Below, in pieces: positions 53,866 through 62,445 of a DNA stretch of 64,000 nucleotides. Numbering within the stretch: the stretch's first letter is position 1; each line of letters starts with the position of its first letter. Source of the DNA: RHKX01 sp046330285 (GTDB lineage Bacteria; Actinomycetota; Thermoleophilia; Solirubrobacterales; 70-9); the NCBI GenBank assembly GCA_046330285.1, contig JAXLSX010000003.1, positions 62,001 through 126,000 on the forward strand, in the 5' to 3' direction. Position numbers and translations under genes: made by a program. Below the pieces are notes generated by a model. That model searched no databases. It was not told the origin of the DNA and saw only the letters and a list, made by a program, of their open reading frames with translations.

Positions 53866-55015
53866 GTTCGCGGCCGCCTTCGAACGGGTCCCGGCCCGCG
53901 CGCGCAAGCGCCTGCGGGCGGCGGCGTTGCCGCTGCTGCAGGTCACCGGCGCCGCGACGGTCGCCTGGATCGTCTCCCACAACGTCCTCGGTCACCCCGA
54001 GCCGTTCTTCGCCCCGATTGCCGCGATCCTCGCGCTGAGCGTCAGCATCGGACAGCGAGCCCGGCGAGCCGTCGAGATGATGACCGGCGTCCTGATCGGG
54101 ATCCTCGTGGCCGACCTCGTGATCTCGCTGCTCGGCAACGGCATCGCCCAGATCGGCTTCGGGATCGGCATCTCGATGACGCTGGCGGTCGCCCTGGGCG
54201 GCGGCATGATGATGGTCAACCAGGCCGGCGCGTCCGCCGCGATCGTGGTCGCGCTCGGGGCCTCAGAGGCGGGCACCGAGCGGATCGTCGATGCGGCCGT
54301 CGGCGGCGCCATCGCGCTCATCACCAGCCAGATCCTGTTCCCGCCGAAACCGCTGCGGGTCGTCCTCCCCGCGCGGCGCGAGGCGCTGCTCGCCCTCCGC
54401 GACGGCCTCGCCGAGCTCCGCCGGATGCTCGGCGAACCGGACGGCGAGCACATCGACTGGGCGCTGCGGACGACGGGCCGGATCCACGACAAGCTGGCCA
54501 AGCTCGCCGCGGCCCGGCTGCTCGGAGCCGAGATCGCCCGAACCTCGCCGGCCCGCCGGCGCGAGATCCCGGTCGTCGATCGCTTCTCCGAGGTCGCGGT
54601 CGTGGTCGACCTGATCGCCAACGCGACCCTGACCCTGATCCGCGACACCGTCCGGCTCGTCGACGACGGCGAGGACCCGCCGAGCCGGCTGCCGGACGCG
54701 ATCGCCGAGGTCGCGGACGGGCTGACCGCGCTCAGCCGCGACGAGAGCTCGGGGCTCGACCCCGGCCCGGGAGCGGACGCGTGCCGGGAATCCGCCCTCG
54801 CCGCCGCCCGGACCGCGGCCCGCTTCGGCGAGGGCACTCACGACTGGCGGGTGCGGAGGACCGCCGTCGACGTCCGCACCGTCGCCGTCGACCTGCTCCG
54901 CGTGACCGGGATCGAGCGCCGTGAGGCGCTCGCGATGGTCAGCGCGGAGTGGCGTGGGGTCGCGCCCGGGCCAGCCACCGGCGAGATGCCGCTCGAGCCC
55001 GTGGACCCGGGCTGA
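53840..55015 (+). CDS. FUSC-family (aromatic acid exporter-like) membrane protein
   Basis: Residues about 30-150 contain the four-to-five-span FUSC domain with PFFAPIAAILALSVSIGQRARRA and GVLIGILVADL, as in the PET family and YccS/AaeB-like transporters. The C-terminal 230 residues are a cytosolic helical region. It probably effluxes aromatic or organic acids, but no partner subunit is nearby. ATG 53840 (MAHAQPRSRF) is chosen over 53738. Its TGA at 55013-55015 is back-to-back with the next gene's stop. Confidence 0.82.
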   Translation: MAHAQPRSRFAAAFERVPARARKRLRAAALPLLQVTGAATVAWIVSHNVLGHPEPFFAPIAAILALSVSIGQRARRAVEMMTGVLIGILVADLVISLLGNGIAQIGFGIGISMTLAVALGGGMMMVNQAGASAAIVVALGASEAGTERIVDAAVGGAIALITSQILFPPKPLRVVLPARREALLALRDGLAELRRMLGEPDGEHIDWALRTTGRIHDKLAKLAAARLLGAEIARTSPARRREIPVVDRFSEVAVVVDLIANATLTLIRDTVRLVDDGEDPPSRLPDAIAEVADGLTALSRDESSGLDPGPGADACRESALAAARTAARFGEGTHDWRVRRTAVDVRTVAVDLLRVTGIERREALAMVSAEWRGVAPGPATGEMPLEPVDPG

Positions 55016-55888
55016 TCAGTCGCTGCGGCCGGCCCCCGAGCCGGTCTCCGCCGGCCCGTTGCCGACGATCCCCGCCTCGCGGGTGGCGGCGCTCCGGGGG
55101 ACGATGACGACCGGGCAGGGCGAGGTCCGGAGGACGTCGCGGGAGACGCCGCCGAGGAGAACGGTGCGGATCGGGCCGTAGTCGCGGGAGCCGAGCACGA
55201 GGAGGTCGAGCTCGACGCCCTGGTCGGCGAGCGCCGGAGCGGCATTCCCGCGAAGGGCGCGGCACTCGGCCGGGACGTCGCCGCAGAGCCGGGAGCCGGC
55301 GGCGAGCTCAGACTCCATCCGCGCCTCGGCCTCGTCGTGATCGCGGGCGACGCCGATCAGACGCAGCGTCGAATCCGCGTTCCGCGCCAGGTCGGTCGCC
55401 ACCGCCAGGGCACGTTTGGACTCCTCGCCGCCGTCGAAGCCGACTCCGACGATCCCGAGCCCGGGATGAATACCGCTGGCGTAGCCCTTCGGAGCGATCG
55501 CGATCGCGCAGGGCGAGCCGCCGAGCATCCGCTCGCCGACGCTGCCGGCGAAGACTCTCCCGACCTGACCGCGGTGGGTCGAGCCGAGGACGATCAGGTC
55601 CGCCTCCTCCGCCTCCGCGATCTGCTGCAGCGCGGCCGGCGCCGAGTCGCTCGCCGTCCGCCGGCTGAACTCGCGATGGCCCAGGAACTCCATGGCCTTG
55701 CGGCCCATCTCGGCGAAGTAGTTCTGCTGGTACTCCCAGTACCCGCCGGCGTCGCCGAGCGGAGGCGCGTTCTCGTCGACGGACGCGAGGATCAGCTCGC
55801 GTCCGGTGGCCGAACGGATCCGCTCGGCGAGGTGGAGGGCGTCGAAGGCCTCTTCGCTCCCGTCGAAGCCGACGACGATCCCGCTCAT
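55016..55888 (-). CDS. Tandem universal stress protein (two USP domains)
   Basis: Two USP domains of about 145 residues each are fused in one 290-residue chain. The ATP-binding G-2x-G-9x-G-(S/T) motif is visible in the first as GSTHRGQVGRVFAG and in the second as GSRDYGPIRTVLLGG. They are linked to survival under stress and nucleotide sensing. It is followed by a single-domain USP gene on the same strand, seven bases upstream. Confidence 0.92.
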   Translation of the reverse strand: MSGIVVGFDGSEEAFDALHLAERIRSATGRELILASVDENAPPLGDAGGYWEYQQNYFAEMGRKAMEFLGHREFSRRTASDSAPAALQQIAEAEEADLIVLGSTHRGQVGRVFAGSVGERMLGGSPCAIAIAPKGYASGIHPGLGIVGVGFDGGEESKRALAVATDLARNADSTLRLIGVARDHDEAEARMESELAAGSRLCGDVPAECRALRGNAAPALADQGVELDLLVLGSRDYGPIRTVLLGGVSRDVLRTSPCPVVIVPRSAATREAGIVGNGPAETGSGAGRSD

Positions 55889-55895
55889 CCCACGC

Positions 55896-56324
55896 CTACT
55901 CGCTCGACCCGGGGACGCAGAGGACGGGGCACGAAGCCAGGTGGAGCAGCTTCTGGGTGACGCTGCCGAGAATCACGCCGGCGAGCGCCGAGTGGCCGCG
56001 CGTGCCGACGACGATCAGGTCCGCGCCGGTCTCGTCGGCGACGTCGGCGATCGAGCGGGCGGGGCCGCCGAGGACGATCGACTCGAACCTCACGTCGGCG
56101 TCGATGCCGGCGTCGCGGAGTTCCGCAGCCTGTTTCTCGACGTTCTCCTTGACCGCGGGCTCGTCGGCGTGCAGCGGAGCCATGTCGCCCTTCGCGGCGA
56201 TCCGCTCGACGACGTGGACGAGGACGATCGACGCCCCGTCCCGCTTCGCCACGTCGGTGGCCTCGGCGACGGCGCGGTCGGAACCGTCGGACCCGTCAAC
56301 CCCTACAACGATCTTGCTCGACAT
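55896..56324 (-). CDS. Universal stress protein, single domain
   Basis: The 142-residue UspA-like protein starts KIVVGVDGSDGSDRAV and ends with the ATP motif GTRGHSALAGVILGS plus SCPVLCVP. It lies seven bases before the tandem USP gene, which suggests an operon. ATG 56324 (MSSKIVVGVDG) is preceded by AAGGGAGAACGC. No signal peptide. The bound nucleotide and trigger are unknown. Confidence 0.93.
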   Translation of the reverse strand: MSSKIVVGVDGSDGSDRAVAEATDVAKRDGASIVLVHVVERIAAKGDMAPLHADEPAVKENVEKQAAELRDAGIDADVRFESIVLGGPARSIADVADETGADLIVVGTRGHSALAGVILGSVTQKLLHLASCPVLCVPGSSE

Positions 56325-56469
56325 CTGCGTTCTCCCTTTGCTTCGACGCCAACGATGATTCCGGCGCCCGGGCGGGCGGGCATCCGGACCGGTAGCTCAA
56401 CCTTCGCGGTAGGCGGCACGACGCGGCATCCGTAGAAACTACTGAGAGGCCGGAACGGGGTTTCCGGCT

Positions 56470-56928
56470 TCAGAAGCGGCTTCGGCGCTTCCAGTGCAGT
56501 TCCGAGCTCGCCATCGCACCCGCAACGGCCACGGGCTGCGTCCAGAGCCTGAGATCGTCGCCGTCGAGCTCGTAGGCGCGCCGCTTGTCCATCCCCGCCT
56601 GGTCGGGATGAAGCGCCTGGGCGACGTGATGGACGACCGTCCCCGGCTCCGGGACTGAGAACGTCCCGGCGTAGGCGATGTAGGTGCCGTAGGCGTCGGC
56701 GCGTCCGGACTCGTCGCCGGCCTCGAGGTCGCGGGAGCCGAATCCCTCGCGACCCCCGTGGGCGATCTGCACGGCCATCCTGCCCGTCGGTAGGTAGATC
56801 AGGTCGCCGCTCGGGTCGCCCCCGCCCGGCTCGACCCGTTCGCCGTCATCCGTCTCCCCCGTCCAGCCGGCCAGCCGCCAGTGACCGATCAGGTCGCGGG
56901 CGAAGGCGGGAAAGTCAGGGGCCGCCAC
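56470..56928 (-). CDS. Lipocalin-like domain protein
   Basis: The 152-residue protein shows the lipocalin-like_1 pattern: DLIGHWRLAGW at the start, LIYLPTGRMAVQI, then AYGTYIAYAGTFSV, HHVAQALHPDQAG and a final LWTQPV strand. Members bind small hydrophobic compounds or are linked to steroid-like metabolism. GTG 56928 follows the SDR stop by seven bases, so the two genes are probably co-transcribed. Ligand unknown. Confidence 0.8.
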   Translation of the reverse strand: MAAPDFPAFARDLIGHWRLAGWTGETDDGERVEPGGGDPSGDLIYLPTGRMAVQIAHGGREGFGSRDLEAGDESGRADAYGTYIAYAGTFSVPEPGTVVHHVAQALHPDQAGMDKRRAYELDGDDLRLWTQPVAVAGAMASSELHWKRRSRF

Positions 56929-56935
56929 CGGGTCG

Positions 56936-57790
56936 TCAGCTGCGGCCGGGCTTCGGGAACTGGGTCGCGTTGAAGCGGTCCCAGATCCGGTCCGGCATCA
57001 GGTGGCTCTGGCCGATCAGGAGCGTCGCCGACGGGGTGACGTGGTAGCGCGTCCGCGGTCGCTTCGCGGTGATCGCCTTCTCGATCACCTTTGCGACGTC
57101 GTCGGCCTCGCCGCCGAGCAGCTTCAGCGGCCCCTTCTCGTAGGCCTCCTGCGTCGCCTGGCCGACCTTGCGGTTGAACTCGGCGTAGACGTCGTCGGCG
57201 CCGCCGGCGTGCTCGAGTGAGGAGATCGCCGCCTTGTCAAACTCGGTCCGGATCGCGCCCGGCTGGACGACGACGACGTCGATCCCGAAACCCTCGACCT
57301 CGTAACGGAGAGCATCGGAGAGCGCCTCGACCGCGTACTTGGTCGCGTGGTAGGCACCGCCGCCCGGGAAGGTGAAGTTCGCCCCCATCGAGCTGATGTT
57401 CACGATTCGCCCGAAGCCGCGCTCGCGCATCCCCGGGAGGACGAGCTGGGTCAGCCGGACGAGGCCGAACACGTTCGTCTCGAACTGCCGGCGGAGAGCG
57501 TCCATCGCCAGGGTCTCGACGGCGCCCGACTGCGAGTAGCCGGCGTTGTTGATCAGGGCGTCGACGCCGCCGGACTCCTCGCCGATCCGGGCCACGGCGG
57601 CCTCCATCGACGCCTCGTCGGTGACGTCGAGGGCGAGCGTCCGGCAGCCCTTCCCCTCGAGGTCGGCGACGGCGTCGAGCTTGCGTGCGGTCGCGTAGAC
57701 CGTGTGGCCGGCGGCGGCCAGCCGCTCGGCGGTCGCACGCCCGATGCCGGTCGAGCAACCGGTGATCAGGATGGTCAGCTTGTCGGGCAT
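56936..57790 (-). CDS. Short-chain dehydrogenase/reductase
   Basis: A classical SDR of 284 residues: cofactor loop TGCSTGIG (residues 10-17), NNAG at 81-84, active-site NISS (131-134) and catalytic YHATK (Tyr147, Lys151). The Arg in TARKLD after the second strand favours NADP(H). It oxidises or reduces a hydroxyl or keto group, possibly of a hydrophobic compound given the adjacent lipocalin-like gene. The extended C-terminus after residue 200 resembles SDRs of retinol-type substrates. Confidence 0.92.
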   Translation of the reverse strand: MPDKLTILITGCSTGIGRATAERLAAAGHTVYATARKLDAVADLEGKGCRTLALDVTDEASMEAAVARIGEESGGVDALINNAGYSQSGAVETLAMDALRRQFETNVFGLVRLTQLVLPGMRERGFGRIVNISSMGANFTFPGGGAYHATKYAVEALSDALRYEVEGFGIDVVVVQPGAIRTEFDKAAISSLEHAGGADDVYAEFNRKVGQATQEAYEKGPLKLLGGEADDVAKVIEKAITAKRPRTRYHVTPSATLLIGQSHLMPDRIWDRFNATQFPKPGRS

Positions 57791-57872
57791 CTGCGGCTCC
57801 TTGAGTCTCTGCGGCCGGGGGGCGGTCGGTCGCAGACTACGAGGCGCAGCGCGTTTGCGCGGTCCGCGCAGC

Positions 57873-58685
57873 TCAGCGACGGATGGTCACCGGGGTCCCG
57901 AGCGGGACGCCCTCGATCAGCGCGTGGAGGTCGGCATCGCTGCTGTGGACGCAGCCGGTCGAGTTCGCCTCGCCCAGGGGCTCCGAGGTCCCGTGGATGG
58001 CGATCCGGTCGCCGCCGGTCCAGCCCGCCGGAAGATTCGGTTGGGTCGCGCTGAGCGCGATCGCGCAGCAGCCGTAGACCGGGTTGAGGCCGCTATCGAG
58101 CTCGTCGGTTATCGAGAACCTGCCGGTCGGGGTCGGCGTTCCGGATCCGCCGATGCCGACGGTCCAGCGGCGCTCCACCTCGCCGTTGCGGGAGAGCTCA
58201 CCCCGCATCTCGGAGAGGTCGATGACGATCGACTGGCCGACGGTGTCGGTCGCGAGGCCGGGATCGCCGATCCGGACCCAGGCGAGCTCGCCGTTCGGCC
58301 GGAGCTCGGTCGGGACGCCGGCCCAGCCGCCGCGGCGCTCGAGCACCGTGAGCACGGTCGGGGAGTCGAACTCGGTCCGCTCGCCGACCGTGTCGAAGAC
58401 CTTGCCGCCGGGCGAGGTCCGGAGATCGACGGTCGCTCCCGGCTTCACCGTGAGGATCGTCGTGTCGGTGGCTGGCTCGGGCTTCGCCGGGCGTGCGGCG
58501 GCGGCGAGCTCCGTCTCGGAGCGGGCCGGGGACGGGGCGGCTGCCGGCGCCGGCAACGTCGCCGCTTCGGCGGTCGCGATCCGGCTGCCGCCGTCGGTGA
58601 CGCCGAGCGAGAGCAGTAGCAGGGCGAACGCCGCGAGCACTGCGCCCGCGAGCAGCACCAGGTCCGTGTGGCTGATCCGCTCCAT
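57873..58685 (-). CDS. L,D-transpeptidase (YkuD family), membrane-anchored
   Basis: An N-terminal membrane anchor (residues 9-28) and an Ala/Pro-rich linker lead to a strand-rich SH3-like part and a C-terminal YkuD domain. Catalytic residues are in IAIHGT and STGCVHSS (Cys245). These enzymes make 3-3 cross-links in peptidoglycan or attach proteins to it. ATG 58685. The gene is divergent from the cold-shock gene, with 229 bases between them. Confidence 0.9.
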   Translation of the reverse strand: MERISHTDLVLLAGAVLAAFALLLLSLGVTDGGSRIATAEAATLPAPAAAPSPARSETELAAAARPAKPEPATDTTILTVKPGATVDLRTSPGGKVFDTVGERTEFDSPTVLTVLERRGGWAGVPTELRPNGELAWVRIGDPGLATDTVGQSIVIDLSEMRGELSRNGEVERRWTVGIGGSGTPTPTGRFSITDELDSGLNPVYGCCAIALSATQPNLPAGWTGGDRIAIHGTSEPLGEANSTGCVHSSDADLHALIEGVPLGTPVTIRR

Positions 58686-58806
58686 CCCCGATGGAGTCGG
58701 TGCGGTTGGGTCGGGACTGCAACGGAGAGCTCCCGTCTGGACGTCGGTCCGCTCGGGCGTGCCCGAGACCGCCCCCGAGGGCGGTCATGCGTATCGTGGT
58801 TCAGGT

Positions 58807-58830
58807 GCCGACCGATGTGGTCGGCTTTTT
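58807..58830 (+). terminator. Terminator-like hairpin in the cold-shock gene leader
   Basis: GCCGACC (58807-58813) pairs with GGTCGGC (58819-58825) around loop GATGT and is followed by five T. On the plus strand this has the form of an intrinsic terminator, 85 bases upstream of the csp start. No plus-strand gene precedes it, so it may be an attenuator or thermosensitive element in a long csp leader. The remaining A/T-rich stretch (58831-58850) may hold the promoter instead. Confidence 0.5.
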
Positions 58831-58914
58831 CAAGGCTTGTTTTTGGGTTGAGTTGGTGCCGAGGGCATTGCTCCTCATGAGGACCGGCATCGAATCCCCA
58901 AGGAGGGAACACAT

Positions 58915-59112
58915 ATGGCTAACGGAACCGTGAAGTGGTTCAACGACGACAAGGGCTACGGCTTCATCGAGGTCGAGGGCGGCGGCAAGGACGCGTTCGT
59001 CCACGTCAACGGTCTCGCTCCGGGCACCCGGATCGCCGAGGGCGACAAAGTCACGTTCGACCTCGAGGAGGGCCAGAAGGGCCCGCAGGCGGCGAACGTC
59101 ACGATCGCCTAG
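58915..59112 (+). CDS. Cold-shock domain protein (CspA family)
   Basis: The 65-residue OB-fold protein has GTVKWFNDDKGYGFIE, with RNP1 KGYGFI, and the RNP2-like DAFVHVN. It binds single-stranded RNA/DNA and acts as an RNA chaperone. ATG 58915 has a strong AAGGAGGG ribosome site. A long A/T-richer leader precedes it, and a strong terminator follows the stop. Highly expressed genes of this class usually have such leaders. Confidence 0.97.
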   Translation: MANGTVKWFNDDKGYGFIEVEGGGKDAFVHVNGLAPGTRIAEGDKVTFDLEEGQKGPQAANVTIA

Positions 59113-59132
59113 CGACACTTCAGACGACTGAC

Positions 59133-59173
59133 CGGAGGCCGGGCCGCGCAAGCGGGCCGGCCTCCGTCGTTTT
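59133..59173 (+). terminator. Intrinsic terminator of csp
   Basis: A 15-base stem (CGGAGGCCGGGCCGC at 59133-59147 with its partner at 59152-59166, one mismatch) closes a GCAA tetraloop and runs into TCGTTTT. It lies 20 bases after the csp stop and before the convergent glycosylase-like gene. Confidence 0.85.
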
Positions 59174-59190
59174 CGGGGCCGTGAGCTCGA

Positions 59191-60393
59191 TCAGCCGGGA
59201 TCGACGCCGCGCCAGCGGGCCAGCGAGTCGAGAGCGCGGCGAATCGCGCCGGGTGCTCGCCTGCCGGGCTCCTCGTGGACGGCGATGACGCGGAGGAAAC
59301 GGTCGTCGGTGCCGTCCACGCGAAGGTCGGCGCGGGCGATCAGGCGCTCGCGGTGGAGGATCGGGAGCACGTAGTACCCCCAGCGCCGCTTCGGCTCGGG
59401 GACGTAGATCTCGAGCCGGTGGTCGAAGCCGAACAGCTCGGCGGTCCGGGCGCGGTCGCAGAGCAGGTTGTCGAAGGGCGAGAGCGCGATCGTGCGCCGG
59501 CCGGGTGCGAGACCCTCGGCCGCTTCCAGGGCCTCCGGCAGCCCCCACCACTCGCCGCGGAGCCCGTCGACGCGGACGCGCTCGAGCTCCCCGCGCCGCT
59601 CGAGGCGGCCGAGCGCCCCCTCCCCCGGCCCGCCGAGGCCCGGATAGCGGCGGCGCGTGAAGTGGGCGGCGATGTGCGGCGCCCGGGCGACGCCGAGCAT
59701 TCCGACCGCGCGCGCGACGGCCCGGTCGACGACCGCTTCCTCGTCGAGCGGTTCTTCGTCCACGGCGGCGAGCGCTCCCGGCGGCAGGCAGCGCTCGAAC
59801 ACGTCCCAGCGGCGCTCGATGCCGACCCGGTCGCCGACCCCGACCCGGCCCTGCATCCAGAGCTTGTCGAGCATGCGGGCGATCGTCTGCCGCGAGGAGA
59901 CCTCGTCGGTCCAGTGCCCGTGCTCCCAGGCCTCGGCCGAACGGTCCTCGAGCTGGCGAGCGCGGAGCGGGCCGTTCGCGGCGAGCTCGCCGACCGTGTG
60001 GTCGGCGAAGCCGGCGTTCGCCTCCAGCCACCTGCGGACCTGCTGCCGTGCCGGGCTCAGACGGTCCAGCCACGTCCGCATCGCCCAGCGGTGCAGCGGC
60101 AGGTCGGAGACGTGGCAGAGACTCGCCTCGTGACACCAGTAGTCGAACAGCTGCCGCTCGCGGTAGGCGGCGCGGTGCAGTGCCCGCTCGTGGGAGTCGT
60201 GGTTGCCGCCGCTCAGACGAGCCCGGAGAACGAGCAACGGCGAGCGGGCGACGACGCCGACCGGATCCAGCTGCAGGCAGCCGATCCGCTCGACGACGTC
60301 GGCGACGCCGGTGCCCGGCGCCGGCGGCACGGCCAAGCCCTGGGCGTGGAGCGCGAGGCGTCGCGCCGTCTCGACTGGAAGCGTCCGGATCAT
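59191..60393 (-). CDS. YcaQ/AlkZ-like winged-helix DNA glycosylase
   Basis: The 400-residue protein matches the HTH_42 (DUF1006) family. The catalytic motif is CLQLDPVG, giving Gln41-Leu42-Asp43, the Q-phi-D form reported for the E. coli YcaQ branch rather than Q-phi-Q of Streptomyces AlkZ. Conserved LSPFDNLLCDR and RRWGYYVLPIL segments follow. Members unhook interstrand cross-links or excise alkylated bases. ATG 60393. The next plus-strand gene starts 20 bases away. Confidence 0.87.
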   Translation of the reverse strand: MIRTLPVETARRLALHAQGLAVPPAPGTGVADVVERIGCLQLDPVGVVARSPLLVLRARLSGGNHDSHERALHRAAYRERQLFDYWCHEASLCHVSDLPLHRWAMRTWLDRLSPARQQVRRWLEANAGFADHTVGELAANGPLRARQLEDRSAEAWEHGHWTDEVSSRQTIARMLDKLWMQGRVGVGDRVGIERRWDVFERCLPPGALAAVDEEPLDEEAVVDRAVARAVGMLGVARAPHIAAHFTRRRYPGLGGPGEGALGRLERRGELERVRVDGLRGEWWGLPEALEAAEGLAPGRRTIALSPFDNLLCDRARTAELFGFDHRLEIYVPEPKRRWGYYVLPILHRERLIARADLRVDGTDDRFLRVIAVHEEPGRRAPGAIRRALDSLARWRGVDPG

Positions 60394-60413
60394 CGGGCAG
60401 CTACAAATAGACG

Positions 60414-61328
60414 ATGAGCGCGAGGTCCGACGCAGAGGACTACGAGACGATCCTCTACTCGACGGCGGGCTCGGTGGCGACGATCACGCTGAACCGCCCC
60501 GAGCGGCTCAACACAATCGTCCCGCCGATGCCCGACGAGGTCGAGGCGGCGGTTGCAGCTGCGGTGGCCGACGAGGCGGTGAAGGTGATCGTCCTCCGCG
60601 GTGCCGGCCGCTCGTTCTGCGGCGGCTACGACTTCGGCGGCGGCTTCGAGCACTGGAACGACGCGATCACGACCGACGGCGAGTGGGATCCGGGCAAGGA
60701 CTTCGCGTTCGCCACGGCGCCGTCCGCGTCGCCCACGCAGAAGTTCATGAGCATCTGGAGGGCGCCCAAGCCGGTGATCGCGCAGGTCCACGGTTGGTGC
60801 GTCGGCGGCGGCAGCGACTTCGCCCTCTGCGCTGACATCGTCGTCGCCAGCGAGGACGCCCGGATCGGCACGCCCTACAGCCGGATCTGGGGCGCGTATC
60901 TCTCCGGCATGTGGATCTACCGGCTCGGCCTCGCCCGCGCCAAATATCACGCGCTGACGGGCCGGCCCCTCTCCGGGCGCGAGGCCGCCGACATCGAGCT
61001 GATCAACGAGGCGGTGCCGTTCGACCGGCTCGAGGCCCGGGTCGGCGAGCTCGCGGCCGAGCTGGCGTCGATCCCCTCCTCCCAGCTCGCGGCGATGAAG
61101 CTGGTCGTCAACCACGCCTACGAGAACATGGGCCTCGGCTCGACCCAGACGCTCGGCCCAATCCTCGACGGGCTGATGCGGAACACGCCCGACGCACTCG
61201 AGTTCATCGCCCGGGCGGAGGCGGACGGGGTCCGCGCCGCGATCACTGAGCGCGACGGCCCGTTCGGCGACTACAGCCAGGCGCCGGCCGACGAGCGGCC
61301 CGGTCCGGGCAACGTCATCGAGCCCTAG
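60414..61328 (+). CDS. Enoyl-CoA hydratase/isomerase family protein (crotonase)
   Basis: The crotonase fold is shown by ATITLNRPERLNTI, the oxyanion-hole region GAGRSFCGGYDF and VHGWCVGGGSDFALCADIV. The usual catalytic glutamates are not both evident (the second position reads GTPYSRIWG), so hydratase activity is uncertain. The 304-residue length is slightly long. Likely acts on acyl-CoA. Its stop shares CTAG (61325-61328) with the convergent DAHP synthase gene. Confidence 0.87.
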   Translation: MSARSDAEDYETILYSTAGSVATITLNRPERLNTIVPPMPDEVEAAVAAAVADEAVKVIVLRGAGRSFCGGYDFGGGFEHWNDAITTDGEWDPGKDFAFATAPSASPTQKFMSIWRAPKPVIAQVHGWCVGGGSDFALCADIVVASEDARIGTPYSRIWGAYLSGMWIYRLGLARAKYHALTGRPLSGREAADIELINEAVPFDRLEARVGELAAELASIPSSQLAAMKLVVNHAYENMGLGSTQTLGPILDGLMRNTPDALEFIARAEADGVRAAITERDGPFGDYSQAPADERPGPGNVIEP

Positions 61329-62410
61329 GAAGCGGCGCCGGAGCGCTCGCGGCGGGTGCGGGAGGCCTCGTCGAGGCCGCGCAGGACCTCGACCGTCGTG
61401 TCCCAGGCCATGCACTTGTCGGTGACCGACTGCCCGTAGGCGAGGGCGCCGCCGAGGTCCTGGCGACCGGCCTCGAGGAACGACTCGAGCATCACGCCGA
61501 CGATCGCTCCCTCGCCCGCCGCGACCTGCTCGCCGATCGCCGCGGCGACGGCCGGCTGACGCTCGTGGTCCTTGCCGCTGTTGTCGTGGGAGGCGTCGAT
61601 GATCACCCGCTCGGGCAGTCCGACGGCCCGCAGCCGCTCGACCGTGTCGGCGACCGAGACGGCGTCGTAGTTGGTCGCCCCGCGACCGCCGCGAAGGATG
61701 ATGTGGCAGTCGGAGTTGCCCGAGGTGCGAAGGATGGCCGAGCCGCCGCCGAGCTCGACGCCGGCGAAGGAGTGCGGAGCGCCCGCCGCCCGCAGCGCGT
61801 CGACGGCGACGCCGACGTTGCCGTCGGTGCGGTTCTTGAAGCCGACCGGCATCGACAGGCCCGAGGCGAGCTGGCGGTGCGTCTGGCTCTCGGTCGTGCG
61901 GGCGCCGATCGCCCCCCACGCGACCGTGTCGGCGATGTACTGCGGGGTGATCGGGTCGAGGAACTCGCAGCCGATCGGCAGGCCGACCTCGAGGACCTCC
62001 AGGAGCAGGTGTCGCGCGGTCCGCAGGCCGGTGTTGACGTCGCCCGACTCGTCGAGGTGGGGGTCGTTGATCAGGCCCTTCCAGCCGGTCGTGGTCCGCG
62101 GCTTCTCGAAGTAGACGCGCATGACGACGAGCAGGTCCGGAAGCGAGGGTGCCAGCTCGGCGAGCCGCCGGGCGTAGTCGAGGGCGGCGACCGGGTCGTG
62201 GACGCTGCAGGGCCCGACGACCACCAGCAGCCGCGGGTCGTCGCGGTCGAGGATCGCCTTCACCTCGCGGCGCTCGCGGACGACCGCCGCGGCCAGCTCC
62301 GGGGTCAGCGGATGCTCGGCGAGGAGCTCCTCCGGAGAGACCAGGGGAACGGTCTCCTCGATCCGGAGATCGTGGAGGCTGGGATCGTTGCTGACCGGGG
62401 TCGCCGACAT
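61325..62410 (-). CDS. 3-deoxy-7-phosphoheptulonate (DAHP) synthase, class I
   Basis: This enzyme joins phosphoenolpyruvate and erythrose 4-phosphate in the first step of aromatic amino acid synthesis. Class I marks are VVVGPCSVHDP, RVYFEKPRTTTGWKGLINDP, GFKNRTDGN, DCHIILRGG and SHDNSGKDH with metal-binding residues. At 361 residues it matches AroF/G/H length; feedback specificity is not predictable. ATG 62410 (MSATPVSNDP). Confidence 0.95.
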   Translation of the reverse strand: MSATPVSNDPSLHDLRIEETVPLVSPEELLAEHPLTPELAAAVVRERREVKAILDRDDPRLLVVVGPCSVHDPVAALDYARRLAELAPSLPDLLVVMRVYFEKPRTTTGWKGLINDPHLDESGDVNTGLRTARHLLLEVLEVGLPIGCEFLDPITPQYIADTVAWGAIGARTTESQTHRQLASGLSMPVGFKNRTDGNVGVAVDALRAAGAPHSFAGVELGGGSAILRTSGNSDCHIILRGGRGATNYDAVSVADTVERLRAVGLPERVIIDASHDNSGKDHERQPAVAAAIGEQVAAGEGAIVGVMLESFLEAGRQDLGGALAYGQSVTDKCMAWDTTVEVLRGLDEASRTRRERSGAAS

Positions 62411-62445
62411 GGACCCCTAAGTTTCGCGAAGTCCGCCGCCGGGCG

